64,000 nucleotides of DNA from Streptomyces alboflavus (GTDB lineage: Bacteria > Actinomycetota > Actinomycetes > Streptomycetales > Streptomycetaceae). The DNA is taken from assembly GCF_000716675.1 (NCBI RefSeq), contig NZ_JNXT01000037.1, positions 31,525-95,524 on the forward strand, given 5' to 3'. Each line of letters opens with the position of its first letter. Position 1 is the first letter of the stretch. A model generated the notes under the pieces. That model saw nothing but the letters and a program-made list of their open reading frames with translations, was not told the origin of the DNA and searched no databases. Of the stretch, positions 1-9,466 are shown one piece after another. Made by a program: the position numbers and the translations under genes.

Positions 1-1
1 G

Positions 2-508
2 CGGTTCACGGCCCACCCCTCCGTCGCCGTACGCAGCCAGCTGATGTGGGGCTGGAGCCGCTTCGACTGCCGGTCGTACGCGGACGGCGTGGTCAGCAAG
101 CTCGACGACGGCAGGACGAACTTCACGCTCCGCGCCGACGAACAGGTCGAGGAACTCCTCAGGCTCGGCCTCGACCCCAGGAGCCTGGACATCCGCGCGT
201 CGGTGTCGCCCGAGGCCACGTCCCTCCTGCTCGCCGTGTGCGCGCCCGCCTACCTGGTCCTCCCGGTTGCGCACCTCGCCATGCCGGCCGCGCACGCCGA
301 CGACCCCGCCCAGGTGCCGTCCCTGCCCAGCGTCACGGAGCTGCTCCTGACAAACGCGCACACGTCGGACGCGTACCGGACCGTCCTGGAGCGCATCCCG
401 GCACTCTTTCCCAGCCTCGCGCACCTGATGGTCCCCCACAGTTGGGAGCCCCAGGCCGGAGCGCTGTCCACCCACCGCCTCAGGGTGAGCGGCTACGCGA
501 CCAGATGA
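2..508 (+). CDS. C-terminal part of a probable STAND/NACHT-type NTPase (5' end outside window)
   Basis: The reading frame is open from the first bases of the window to a TGA at 506-508, so this is the last ~168 residues of a longer protein whose start lies to the left. An internal ATG at 44 exists but nothing marks it as a start. The visible part contains a HEAT-like segment (AHPSVAVRSQLMWGWSRFD) and then leucine-spaced repeats (RTVLERIPALFPSLAHLMV). In Streptomyces NACHT-type NTPases I remember similar tails with a tryptophan-rich helix followed by leucine-rich repeats. The NTPase domain itself is not in the window, so the family call is an inference from tail style only. It converges on the condensation-domain gene with an 18-bp gap. 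Confidence 0.4.
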   Translation, partial: RFTAHPSVAVRSQLMWGWSRFDCRSYADGVVSKLDDGRTNFTLRADEQVEELLRLGLDPRSLDIRASVSPEATSLLLAVCAPAYLVLPVAHLAMPAAHADDPAQVPSLPSVTELLLTNAHTSDAYRTVLERIPALFPSLAHLMVPHSWEPQAGALSTHRLRVSGYATR

Positions 509-526
509 CGCCCCCGCCGGGACTTC

Positions 527-2002
527 CTACGTCTCGACCGTCCCGGCAGTCCCGAAGGCCCCGACGGACACGGTGTCGACGCGACGGGGCCGCGGCACCT
601 CTGAGCCACCGCCGGCGTGCGCGCCGTGCCGGGCCACGGCGACGACGGTCTCCCGCAGCCGCTCGACGTACAGCCGCATGTTCTTGGCCGCGACGTCGGT
701 GTCCGGGTAGCGGCCCGCGAACCGCAGGCCCTCGTGGAGCCGGTTGACCCAGGCGCACGCCTTGTCCCCGTACGACACCCTGACCAGGCCGTACGCCTTC
801 AGCTCGGTCCAGCGTCCGGAGCCGACGATGCCGCGGGCGTCGACGAAGGAGACGATCGAGTACAGGTCGGGCGACGTCGGCCGGAACTCCGAGCCGAGCA
901 GACGCAGGACCCGGGCGATGGGCATCCGCGCCAGTGACCTGTTGGCCCGCAGCTCTCCGCGCACACAGTGCAGGGCGCTCTCGAAGTCACGCGCCCGCGC
1001 CGCGGGCACCTCGATCGGCGCGCCACCGACGTACCACCCCACGGAGTCCAGCCACTGCGACTTCACGCGGGTGTGGAACGGCACGATCGTGCGGTAGACG
1101 GGCTGCCCGCTGATCTCGTGGGCGATGAGGCTGGTGGCGGCGAGGACGCCGACGAGGGTCCCGCCGAAGGGACGGCAGTAGGCCTCGAACGCGGCGGCGG
1201 CGTCCGCGTCCACCAGCCTCTCCTCCATGAGTTTCTGTGTGGGCATCCGGGCGGCCGGATCAAGACCGGGATCGACGGGGAATTCCGGCAGCTTTCCACC
1301 GCAGCGTTTGATGAATTCCCGCCACCGGTCGACGATCGCGTGCGTTCCGTCGATACGGTCCGCGTCCGCGCGCTCGCTCTCGCAGAAGTCGATGTAACTG
1401 CTGATCGGCGTCCGCTCCACGGCACGGCCTTCGAGCCCCGCCGCGTAAAGCTCATGGATCTCGGCGGGGATCCGCTGGAGGGAGTACGAGTCGACATTGC
1501 TGTGGTCGAACGCCAGGTACACGCTGGTGCAGTCCTGCCGCACCACCGCCGTGTAGAGGAAGTTCGGCCAGTTCAGCGCGTCCGCGACCGCGTCGAAACG
1601 ATCCTGGAGACGCTGAACCAGTTCGTCCGCGTCGGGGAAATCACCGACGACCTCCCGGCGCAGCGACACGGCTTCGGCGTCGAAGGTGAACCGGCGCATT
1701 TCGTCACCGGCCCAGCGGAATCCGCTGCGCAGCGTCTCGTGCCGGAGAGTCCAGTTCCGCAGGGCGTCCTGGAGTACGTCGAGATCGACGGCCCCCGGAA
1801 TGTCGAAGGCCGTACCGAGCCAGGTCGGCATGAACAGGCCGTCCGCGCGCACGGACCGCGCCGTCCGCACGTGGGACTCCTGGACGTACGCCGGCCGTCG
1901 GGAGTCGTCCGGCAGGTCGGCCGCCCTGTCGACCGTCGCCGGGTCGAGGGTCCATTCGACGAGCCGTCCGGGGCGTACCTCGCAGCGCTGGAGGTCGGTC
2001 AT
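527..2002 (-). CDS. Stand-alone condensation-domain (NRPS C-domain/acyltransferase-like) protein
   Basis: The product is about 491 residues and resembles a single NRPS condensation domain with no adenylation or carrier domain nearby. The catalytic motif HHxxxDG reads DHSNVDS at residues ~166-172: the second His and the Asp are kept, the first His is Asp. Later motifs are also C-domain-like (YRTIVPFHTR, GWYVGGAPIEV). An in-frame ATG lies 50 codons upstream (2152), but the extra stretch is Arg/Pro-rich and repetitive. I prefer the ATG at 2002, which has GGAG 13 nt upstream. Free-standing C-domain proteins include acyltransferases such as PapA5 and tailoring condensation enzymes; the substrate cannot be read from sequence. 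It is separated from clpC by a strong terminator. Confidence 0.75.
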   Translation of the reverse strand: MTDLQRCEVRPGRLVEWTLDPATVDRAADLPDDSRRPAYVQESHVRTARSVRADGLFMPTWLGTAFDIPGAVDLDVLQDALRNWTLRHETLRSGFRWAGDEMRRFTFDAEAVSLRREVVGDFPDADELVQRLQDRFDAVADALNWPNFLYTAVVRQDCTSVYLAFDHSNVDSYSLQRIPAEIHELYAAGLEGRAVERTPISSYIDFCESERADADRIDGTHAIVDRWREFIKRCGGKLPEFPVDPGLDPAARMPTQKLMEERLVDADAAAAFEAYCRPFGGTLVGVLAATSLIAHEISGQPVYRTIVPFHTRVKSQWLDSVGWYVGGAPIEVPAARARDFESALHCVRGELRANRSLARMPIARVLRLLGSEFRPTSPDLYSIVSFVDARGIVGSGRWTELKAYGLVRVSYGDKACAWVNRLHEGLRFAGRYPDTDVAAKNMRLYVERLRETVVAVARHGAHAGGGSEVPRPRRVDTVSVGAFGTAGTVET

Positions 2003-2158
2003 GCGCACTGGGCGTCTCCGTTCATCGGGCGTGGGGGGTTGGGAACGCACCCTCTGGGCCCAGCGGGAGCGCGCCCTTGGGGCCCAACGAGATCGCCCAC
2101 CACCGGGAAACGCCGGACTGTGGAAGCCGTGGAGAGGAACGGGGGAGGTCATGGGAAA

Positions 2159-2200
2159 AGGGGCTGCCCCGGACCGGTTCCTCGGTCCGGGGCAGCCCCT
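2159..2200 (-). terminator. Rho-independent terminator after clpC
   Basis: A perfect 18-bp stem (arms 2159-2176 and 2183-2200) with a 6-nt loop lies 20 bp past the clpC stop. In the clpC direction it is followed by TTTTCC, the expected U-tract. Confidence 0.9.
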
Positions 2201-2219
2201 TCGACGCGCCCTGTGCGGG

Positions 2220-4742
<2,523 letters not shown>

Positions 4743-5208
4743 CGTTAATCGCTCCTCAGAGCGGTCAGGCAGTAAGGGGACGCTCCCCTCCCTGTCCTTC
4801 CGCAGCTTAGTCCCGCAAGCGGGGACCGCTCATTCCAACTGCCGACACCCGTCCGGATCACCCTCACTACCGTAGGGAACGGTTCCTGACTCCAACGCCG
4901 ACACATGCTCCAACCTGATGGTGCGAGACGATGTTCCCGCAGGCCAAGCAGTTACCCTCGCCATCAGTACGCCGTTGGCGAACGTGAGACGCCTGAACGC
5001 TGCGTGTCGCCCCTCCCCACTAGGGATGTCTTACCCGTATGCACTGACACTCCATGCAGCGCGCACCGGTTCCCTCCGCTACGGGCGAACACCCTTGCGC
5101 TGCGCAGTACGCCATCACGCCCCCTTTTCGGCCACCGTGCGCAGTCGCGACGACACCCAGCGTGACGTGAGCCGTAACTCCAGTGTGCCCGGCGCTGTTG
5201 CTCCGGAC
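4743..5208. promoter_or_regulatory. Divergent intergenic region upstream of clpC and the SCO3374-type gene
   Basis: No convincing gene lies in these ~466 bp; ORFs crossing it lack RBSs and have poor codon bias. Two short inverted repeats lie on the clpC side: GTCCC/GGGAC arms at 4810-4826 and GGAAC-G-GTTCC at 4876-4886. Either could be an operator. Neither fits the GTTCGC/GCGAAC-type ClgR box that I know for clp promoters, so no regulator is assigned. Confidence 0.4.
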
Positions 5209-5892
5209 ATGGCCCTCAGCGTTCCTCACCCCAGGCCGCCGGCCGACCGGCGCGCGGCGTCGGATCCGGCGGGGCGGCGCGTGCCGCGCCAGTGGGACGC
5301 GGCGGCGGCCGGATTCTGGGATCCGGCGGCGGTGCGGTGCTGGTACGAGAACGTGCTCGGCTGGGCCGTGGCCCCGGGGCCGGATGTCCGGCTCGTCACG
5401 GGGCTGCGTTTCGACGTACTGGAGATGCCCGCTCAGGCGGGTTTCGCGGCGCTGCGGCAGCTGGGCCCGAAGGCGCCCGTGGCGCTGCACGGGGAGGCCA
5501 TGCGGATCCTGGTGGCCGCGGGCAGCGCGGACGAGCTGCCGGGGCTGCTCGACTGGCTGGAGTGGGGGGACATCCCCCTGGACCTCGCGGCGATCGGCGC
5601 GGGCGGTCTCGTCGACGCGCCGACGCCGCCCGGAGCCGTCGGCCCTTCGGGGGCCGCCGTGTGGCTGCGGCCCCCCGAGCCCGGCCACGAGGTGGAGCGG
5701 GACCTGCCGTCGCTGACGGCCCTGCCCGGCCTGGCGCCGAGCGTCGCTCTGGCCGTGGACGGCAGCGGAACCGACCCCCATTCCGGCTCCGCCGCGGGCT
5801 CCGACCTCGTACGGCTCGTGGACACGGCGGCCACTGCGTGCCACCGGGTCCGGCTGCGACGTGCGAGCAGTCAGCCGTTGGCCTTGTCGTAG
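5209..5892 (+). CDS. SCO3374-family protein of unknown function
   Basis: A ~227-residue protein without signal peptide or membrane segment. It begins with a Pro/Arg/Ala-rich stretch and continues into an ordered part starting near QWDAAAAGFWDPAAV. By position (between clpC and lsr2) and style it corresponds to the Streptomyces-conserved SCO3374 family, whose function is unknown. Start choice is uncertain: ATG 5209 has no strong SD, and GTG 5185 is in the same frame. The end overlaps the convergent lsr2 gene by 22 bp, an antisense overlap that could couple the two transcripts. Confidence 0.75.
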   Translation: MALSVPHPRPPADRRAASDPAGRRVPRQWDAAAAGFWDPAAVRCWYENVLGWAVAPGPDVRLVTGLRFDVLEMPAQAGFAALRQLGPKAPVALHGEAMRILVAAGSADELPGLLDWLEWGDIPLDLAAIGAGGLVDAPTPPGAVGPSGAAVWLRPPEPGHEVERDLPSLTALPGLAPSVALAVDGSGTDPHSGSAAGSDLVRLVDTAATACHRVRLRRASSQPLALS

Positions 5893-6209
5893 GCCTCGCG
5901 GATGGACGCGGGGACGCGGCCGCGGTCGTTGACCTCGAAGCCGTTGTCCTTCGCCCACGCGCGGATCGCCGCCGTGTCCTGGTTGCCGCCGCCCACGGCA
6001 GCGGCGCGCGCCTTGCCGCGGCCGCTGGCACGGCCGCCGGTGCGGCGCCCGCCCTTGAGGTAGGGCTCAAGGAGACCGCGGAGCTTGTCCGCATTGGCGG
6101 TGGTGAGATCGATCTCGTACGACTTGCCGTCCAGCGCAAACGTCACGGTCTCGTCCGCCTCGCCGCCGTCGAGGTCATCGACAAGAAGGACCTGAACCTT
6201 CTGTGCCAC
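5871..6209 (-). CDS. lsr2: Lsr2, H-NS-like nucleoid-associated protein
   Basis: A 112-residue protein with both Lsr2 domains. The N-terminal oligomerisation part begins AQKVQVLLVDDLDGGEADE and carries the paired acidic strand. The C-terminal DNA-binding part (IRAWAKDNGFEVNDRGRVP) contains the RGR loop that inserts into the AT-rich minor groove. A Lys/Arg/Ala linker joins them. The chosen start is GTG 6209, with AAGGA 6 nt upstream; an ATG five codons earlier would place the SD inside the coding region. In Streptomyces, Lsr2 silences AT-rich, horizontally acquired and specialised-metabolite DNA. The 3' end overlaps the convergent gene by 22 bp. Confidence 0.97.
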   Translation of the reverse strand: MAQKVQVLLVDDLDGGEADETVTFALDGKSYEIDLTTANADKLRGLLEPYLKGGRRTGGRASGRGKARAAAVGGGNQDTAAIRAWAKDNGFEVNDRGRVPASIREAYDKANG

Positions 6210-6434
6210 CGGATTTCCTTTCATCGATAACTTCAGGGCCGGACCATGCGGGGTGAGCCGCCGAATCGCCGCCCCCTGTTATATGCAGCACTGCAGTACG
6301 TCGGAAAGCAAACCGCTTTTCCCGGAAAAACACAAACCCCTGGGAGAGACCGACTGCACGAGATCCCGGGAAACATGCGCGTTTCGGACATAGGGCACCT
6401 GGGCAGGTGACTGCCCGGAATAGCTCCGTCACGA
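6210..6434 (-). promoter_or_regulatory. lsr2 upstream region, locally AT-rich, candidate -10 box
   Basis: On the minus strand TATAAC (6283 to 6278) lies 69 bp upstream of the GTG and is a candidate -10. The 6280-6345 stretch is much richer in A/T than its surroundings, as expected for an Lsr2 autoregulatory site; that function is inferred only. Confidence 0.4.
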
Positions 6435-7028
6435 TCACAGATGCAGAAGCATCCGGCTGTTGCCCAAGGTGTTCGGTTTCACTCGTTCGAGGCCGAGGAA
6501 CTCGGCGACGCCCTCGTCATAGGAACGCAGCAGCTCGCTGTAGACATCCGTGTCGACGGTATCGACGGGCGTCTCGCCGATCTCCACGAAGCCGTGCTTG
6601 GCGAAGAAGTCGACTTCGAAGGTGAGGCAGAATACCCGCCGGACACCGAGCCAACGCGCGGTCCCAAGCAGCTTTCCGAGCAGCTGATGGCCCACGCCCG
6701 CGCCCTTGACCTGTGGATTCACCGCAAGTGTCCGTACTTCGGCGAGGTCTTCCCACATCACGTGCAACGCGCCGCAGCCGACCACCGTCGCCCCATTGCC
6801 GTTGCCGTCCGCGCGTTCCGCGACCCAGAACTCCTGGATGTCCTCGTAAAGTGTGACGGTCGCTTTGTCGAGCAGGACGCCCCTGCGGACGTACGAGTCC
6901 AGCAGGTCCCGGACGGCGGGCACATCGGCGGTGCGGGCCCTGCGCACGGAGACCGCATTTGCCGGGGGCGTGCCGTGCGCCCCGAGTTCGCCGGGCGCCG
7001 GGGGGAGTTCGTCGGGCTGTGCTGGCAT
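6435..7028 (-). CDS. GNAT N-acetyltransferase, probable amino-acid N-acetyltransferase (NAGS-like)
   Basis: A 197-residue single-domain GNAT protein. The acetyl-CoA binding loop is visible as VNPQVKGAGVGHQLL after the strand VRTLAV, followed by the typical C-terminal FAKHGFVEIGE. Short stand-alone GNATs with the early YEDIQEFWV segment are annotated as amino-acid (glutamate) N-acetyltransferases of arginine synthesis in actinobacteria, so that is the likely activity; substrate assignment is by family memory. The first ~26 residues are Pro-rich and a GTG start near VSVRRART is possible. The BlaI-like gene ends 9 bp upstream on the same strand, so the two probably form one transcript. Confidence 0.85.
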   Translation of the reverse strand: MPAQPDELPPAPGELGAHGTPPANAVSVRRARTADVPAVRDLLDSYVRRGVLLDKATVTLYEDIQEFWVAERADGNGNGATVVGCGALHVMWEDLAEVRTLAVNPQVKGAGVGHQLLGKLLGTARWLGVRRVFCLTFEVDFFAKHGFVEIGETPVDTVDTDVYSELLRSYDEGVAEFLGLERVKPNTLGNSRMLLHL

Positions 7029-7037
7029 GAGCGGACG

Positions 7038-7541
7038 CTATCGTTCGGGCCCGGGCCCGGGGCCGCCGGGGTTCTCCGGTCCTTCCCCGCCTCCCGGCCC
7101 GCGTTCCGCCGCTTCGGCCTTGCGATCCGCTTCGGCTTCGGCTTCGGCCTTGCGATCCGCTTCGTCTTCCCGGCGAACCGTGTCGCCTTCCACCATGCGA
7201 ACGGCGTCGCTGAGCGCTTCCCGCTGCGAGGGCGACATCATGCCGAAGAAGGCGACGAGAGCCGCCGCCGGGTTGTCACTCTGCGACCAGGCGTCGTTCA
7301 TCAGTGCGGCGGCATACGCGGCCCGCGTGGAGACCGCCTCATATCGATAGGCCCGGCCTTCCGCTTCGCGGCGCACCCAGCCCTTCTGATGGAGATTGTC
7401 CAAAACGGTCATGACCGTCGTGTAGGCGATGGACCGTTCCTGCTGAAGGTCTTCCAGGACTTCTCGAACGGTCACGGGGCGGTTCCACTTCCACACCCGC
7501 GTCATCACTGCGTCTTCGAGTTCTCCCAAGGGGCGAGGCAC
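7038..7541 (-). CDS. BlaI/MecI-family winged-helix transcriptional regulator
   Basis: A 167-residue protein. Residues 1-80 form the winged helix of the BlaI/MecI family (GELEDAVMTRVWKWNRPVTV, then YTTVMTVLDNLHQKGWVRR). The central part is the dimerisation helix region (AALVAFFGMMSPSQREALS). The C-terminus is a charged Ala/Glu tail holding a 10-residue duplication (EADRKAEAEA) encoded by two 24-bp identical DNA segments 30 bp apart (7111-7134, 7141-7164). No BlaR-type sensor protease or beta-lactamase gene is adjacent, so it is an orphan regulator. The start is GTG 7541 and I see no clear SD. A perfect TAGTGG-N6-CCACTA palindrome lies 10 bp upstream of it, which suggests autoregulation. Confidence 0.9.
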   Translation of the reverse strand: MPRPLGELEDAVMTRVWKWNRPVTVREVLEDLQQERSIAYTTVMTVLDNLHQKGWVRREAEGRAYRYEAVSTRAAYAAALMNDAWSQSDNPAAALVAFFGMMSPSQREALSDAVRMVEGDTVRREDEADRKAEAEAEADRKAEAAERGPGGGEGPENPGGPGPGPER

Positions 7542-7551
7542 AGCTGAACAA

Positions 7552-7569
7552 TAGTGGGCGAGACCACTA
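7552..7569. promoter_or_regulatory. Palindrome TAGTGG-N6-CCACTA, candidate BlaI-type operator
   Basis: A perfect 6+6+6 inverted repeat 10 bp upstream of the BlaI-like start codon. Known BlaI/MecI operators are also short dyads (TACA/TGTA type) over their own promoters; the base sequence here differs, so the assignment rests on position. Confidence 0.5.
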
Positions 7570-7614
7570 ATGGCGTGATGGACGTGGCATACCGGTCATT
7601 TCCGCAACAAAAAG

Positions 7615-7642
7615 GGCGCACGACTCGGTGGAGTCGTGCGCC
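7615..7642 (-). terminator. Rho-independent terminator of the small membrane-protein transcript
   Basis: A perfect 12-bp stem (7615-7626 / 7631-7642) with a GGTG loop, followed on the minus strand by TTTTTGTT. It lies 53 bp past the stop of the gene at 7696-7875. Confidence 0.9.
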
Positions 7643-7695
7643 GGGCGGCGCCCCGCGTCCCGGTGGGGCCGAGGGGGCCGTGGTGTGGCGGTCGC

Positions 7696-7875
7696 TCAGG
7701 CGTCGCTGGTCTTCGTGGTCTGCCGGACGGCCTCGGTGCGGGCGATCGCCGCGTCGACGGCGGCGTCCTCCTTGGCCTTGTTGGCGCCGCCCTGGGTCTT
7801 GACGATCGTCACGATGAGGCCGACGAAGAACACGGCCATCACTACGGGGGGCACGAGCGCGGAGACGTAGTCCAT
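7696..7875 (-). CDS. Small single-pass membrane protein (59 aa), unknown
   Basis: It starts MDYVSALVPP and has one transmembrane helix at residues ~8-26 (VPPVVMAVFFVGLIVTIVK), followed by a charged cytoplasmic helix of Ala/Lys/Glu/Asp. ATG 7875 has a run of five G immediately upstream but with poor spacing. The gene ends before a textbook terminator and starts 13 bp after the stop of the upstream gene, so it is the last gene of a two-gene unit. No family recognised. Confidence 0.75.
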   Translation of the reverse strand: MDYVSALVPPVVMAVFFVGLIVTIVKTQGGANKAKEDAAVDAAIARTEAVRQTTKTSDA

Positions 7876-7888
7876 GCCCCCAGCGTAG

Positions 7889-8578
7889 CTAGCCCGCCGC
7901 GAGGCGCTGCGACGGGGCGGCGGGCCGTGCCGGACGCTTGGGCGGGAACACCTCGGCCGGCGTCGGCACGGGGCGGGGGCGCTCCTGCGGGGCCGCGGGG
8001 CGCTCGGCGGGGGGCTTCGGTCGGGGCGCGGGCTTCTTCTCGTCGGCGGCGGCGAGGCCGCCGGGCAGGGCGAGGAGACGGGTGCGGGACGGGGGGACGG
8101 TGGGGCGGGGTGCGGTCCGCGCCGTCTCGTCCACCTCGGGGACGGCCCCGGGCTCGACCGCCGCCGACGACGCCGCCAGGCGGGCGCGTACGGCCCGTTC
8201 GGCGAGCACCCGGCAGCGGTCCAGGAGCGCGGCCGCGTGCAGGTTGCCGCGCAGGGCGCGCAGGGCGGCGAGGTCGTCCGCGCCCGGGCGGTACCCGGTC
8301 GCGAGGACGTCCTCGAGGAGTTCCAGATACCCGGCCGCGGTGCCGGGAAGGGCCGCCCGGTAGCGCGCGAGGTCGGCCACCAGGAAGGCGCGCAGCCGGG
8401 CGCCCTCACGTACCGCCTCGTCGATGTCGTCGGCGAGGCGCACGCAGTCCTGCACGGCCTGGTCGTCAAGGGCACGAACGGTGCTGGGGTGCAGGGCGTG
8501 GGCCAGCGCACGGCGGAGCACTCGCAGCTCCTGCGCACCGAAGGCCATGCCGCCCCGGGATCCGTATGGCGTGGGCAT
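7889..8578 (-). CDS. Conserved-type hypothetical protein with helical N-half and Pro-rich C-half
   Basis: A ~229-residue soluble protein. Residues ~15-130 are Ala/Leu/Arg-rich helices (ELRVLRRALAHALHPSTVRA, LADDIDEAVREGARLRAF). After ~140 the chain becomes Pro/Arg-rich (PRPKPPAERPAAPQERPRPV) and probably disordered. No catalytic motif or signal peptide is evident and I do not recognise the family. Two ATGs fit, 8578 and 8548; I chose the upstream one. Reading further upstream would run into the dispersed repeats, which look non-coding. It forms a unit with the 59-residue membrane protein downstream. Confidence 0.65.
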   Translation of the reverse strand: MPTPYGSRGGMAFGAQELRVLRRALAHALHPSTVRALDDQAVQDCVRLADDIDEAVREGARLRAFLVADLARYRAALPGTAAGYLELLEDVLATGYRPGADDLAALRALRGNLHAAALLDRCRVLAERAVRARLAASSAAVEPGAVPEVDETARTAPRPTVPPSRTRLLALPGGLAAADEKKPAPRPKPPAERPAAPQERPRPVPTPAEVFPPKRPARPAAPSQRLAAG

Positions 8579-8679
8579 GGGGTGACGATACGCGCTGAGG
8601 GAACAAAATCCTCTTAACGGACACGTGGGCGTGGCCTGGGGGCCTTGGGGGACGAGGTTGGTGTGGGCCTTGTGGGTGT

Positions 8680-8955
8680 CCCCTTCGGGTGGGACGGGGG
8701 CGCCGCCGGATCGCGCTGCGCGCTCGTCCTCAAGCTCCCCCAAGCTCTTAAGGAGCAGGGGGGACCCCCACGACGGGCTGAAATTGCCCCGTCGTCTCCT
8801 TCCCGTGGGACGGGGTGCCGCCGGTCGGCCTGCGGCCTCGTCCTCAAGCGCCGGACGGGCTGAAATGGCCTTGTCGTCCCCTTCGGGTGGGACGGGGCCC
8901 CGTCGATCGGCCTGCGGCCTCGTCCTCAAGCGCCGGACGGGCTGGAAAGTGGCCG
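8680..8955. repeat. Three imperfect tandem copies of a dispersed Streptomyces intergenic repeat
   Basis: Each unit begins CCCTTCGGGTGGGACGGGG (near 8680, 8798 and 8878) and ends with the core CTCGTCCTCAAGCGCCGGAC followed by GGGCTG (8838-8862, 8918-8943; the first copy is interrupted by ~35 bp). The same core recurs on the opposite strand at 16948-16984 and 50772-50821. It fills the only long gap (8579-9011) in this part of the window and shows no coding signal. Confidence 0.85.
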
Positions 8956-9011
8956 GGCCGGCTGGGGATCGGCCCGAGGGCTGGATATCGGGCCGAGGCC
9001 CGGGTGGGCCT

Positions 9012-9332
9012 TCAGTCCGGGCGGCGGCGGGTTGTCGCGAAGGCCACTGCGCCTATGCCCAGGGCTCCTGCCGCCGCTGCCACGATCCAGGGGATGACGC
9101 CTGCCCCGGTGTCCGCCATGCGGTCCGTGGGGTTGGCCTCGGGCGTGGTCGAGGTCGGTGTCACCGTCGGGGCGGGGGTGGCGGTCCGGGACGGCGGGAG
9201 CGACAGGGTCGCCGACGCGGACGTGCCCGGGTCCGTCGTCGGCACCGCTGCCGCCGCCGGGGCACCCGTCAGTGCCACCAGCGCGGCCGCCGTCGCGACA
9301 CCCAGGCGTGCCTTGCCCCTCATCCGCCCCAC
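9012..9332 (-). CDS. Small exported, membrane-anchored protein with LAXTG-like C-terminal signal
   Basis: A 106-residue protein with a Sec signal peptide (basic MRGKAR, then a hydrophobic Ala/Leu core ending ALTGAPAAAA). A Thr/Pro/Ser-rich spacer of ~45 residues follows, then MADTGAG, a hydrophobic helix (VIPWIVAAAAGALGIGAVAF) and a basic end RRRPD. That order is the sorting-signal layout; the motif resembles the class E sortase signal LAXTG but has Met in the first place. GTG 9332 and ATG 9323 are both possible starts. No sortase gene is adjacent. Function unknown. Confidence 0.7.
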   Translation of the reverse strand: MGRMRGKARLGVATAAALVALTGAPAAAAVPTTDPGTSASATLSLPPSRTATPAPTVTPTSTTPEANPTDRMADTGAGVIPWIVAAAAGALGIGAVAFATTRRRPD

Positions 9333-9466
9333 ACTCTTCAGCCACCCGTACCAGACACCCGGTCAGAACCCCTCCCAGCACAGACTCTTGGACGGGGGTG
9401 CTGGTTGTCTCGCGGACGCGAGAAGTTGGCGTCGAGGTGCCGCACCCGGCGGCGTGAAACGGGCGG

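Noticed and set aside
4905..5165. 86-residue ORF upstream of the SCO3374-type gene
   Set aside because: No SD, atypical codon use and no recognisable protein features.
7038..7541. Beta-lactam resistance locus
   Set aside because: Only a BlaI-like regulator is present; there is no BlaR sensor or beta-lactamase gene nearby.
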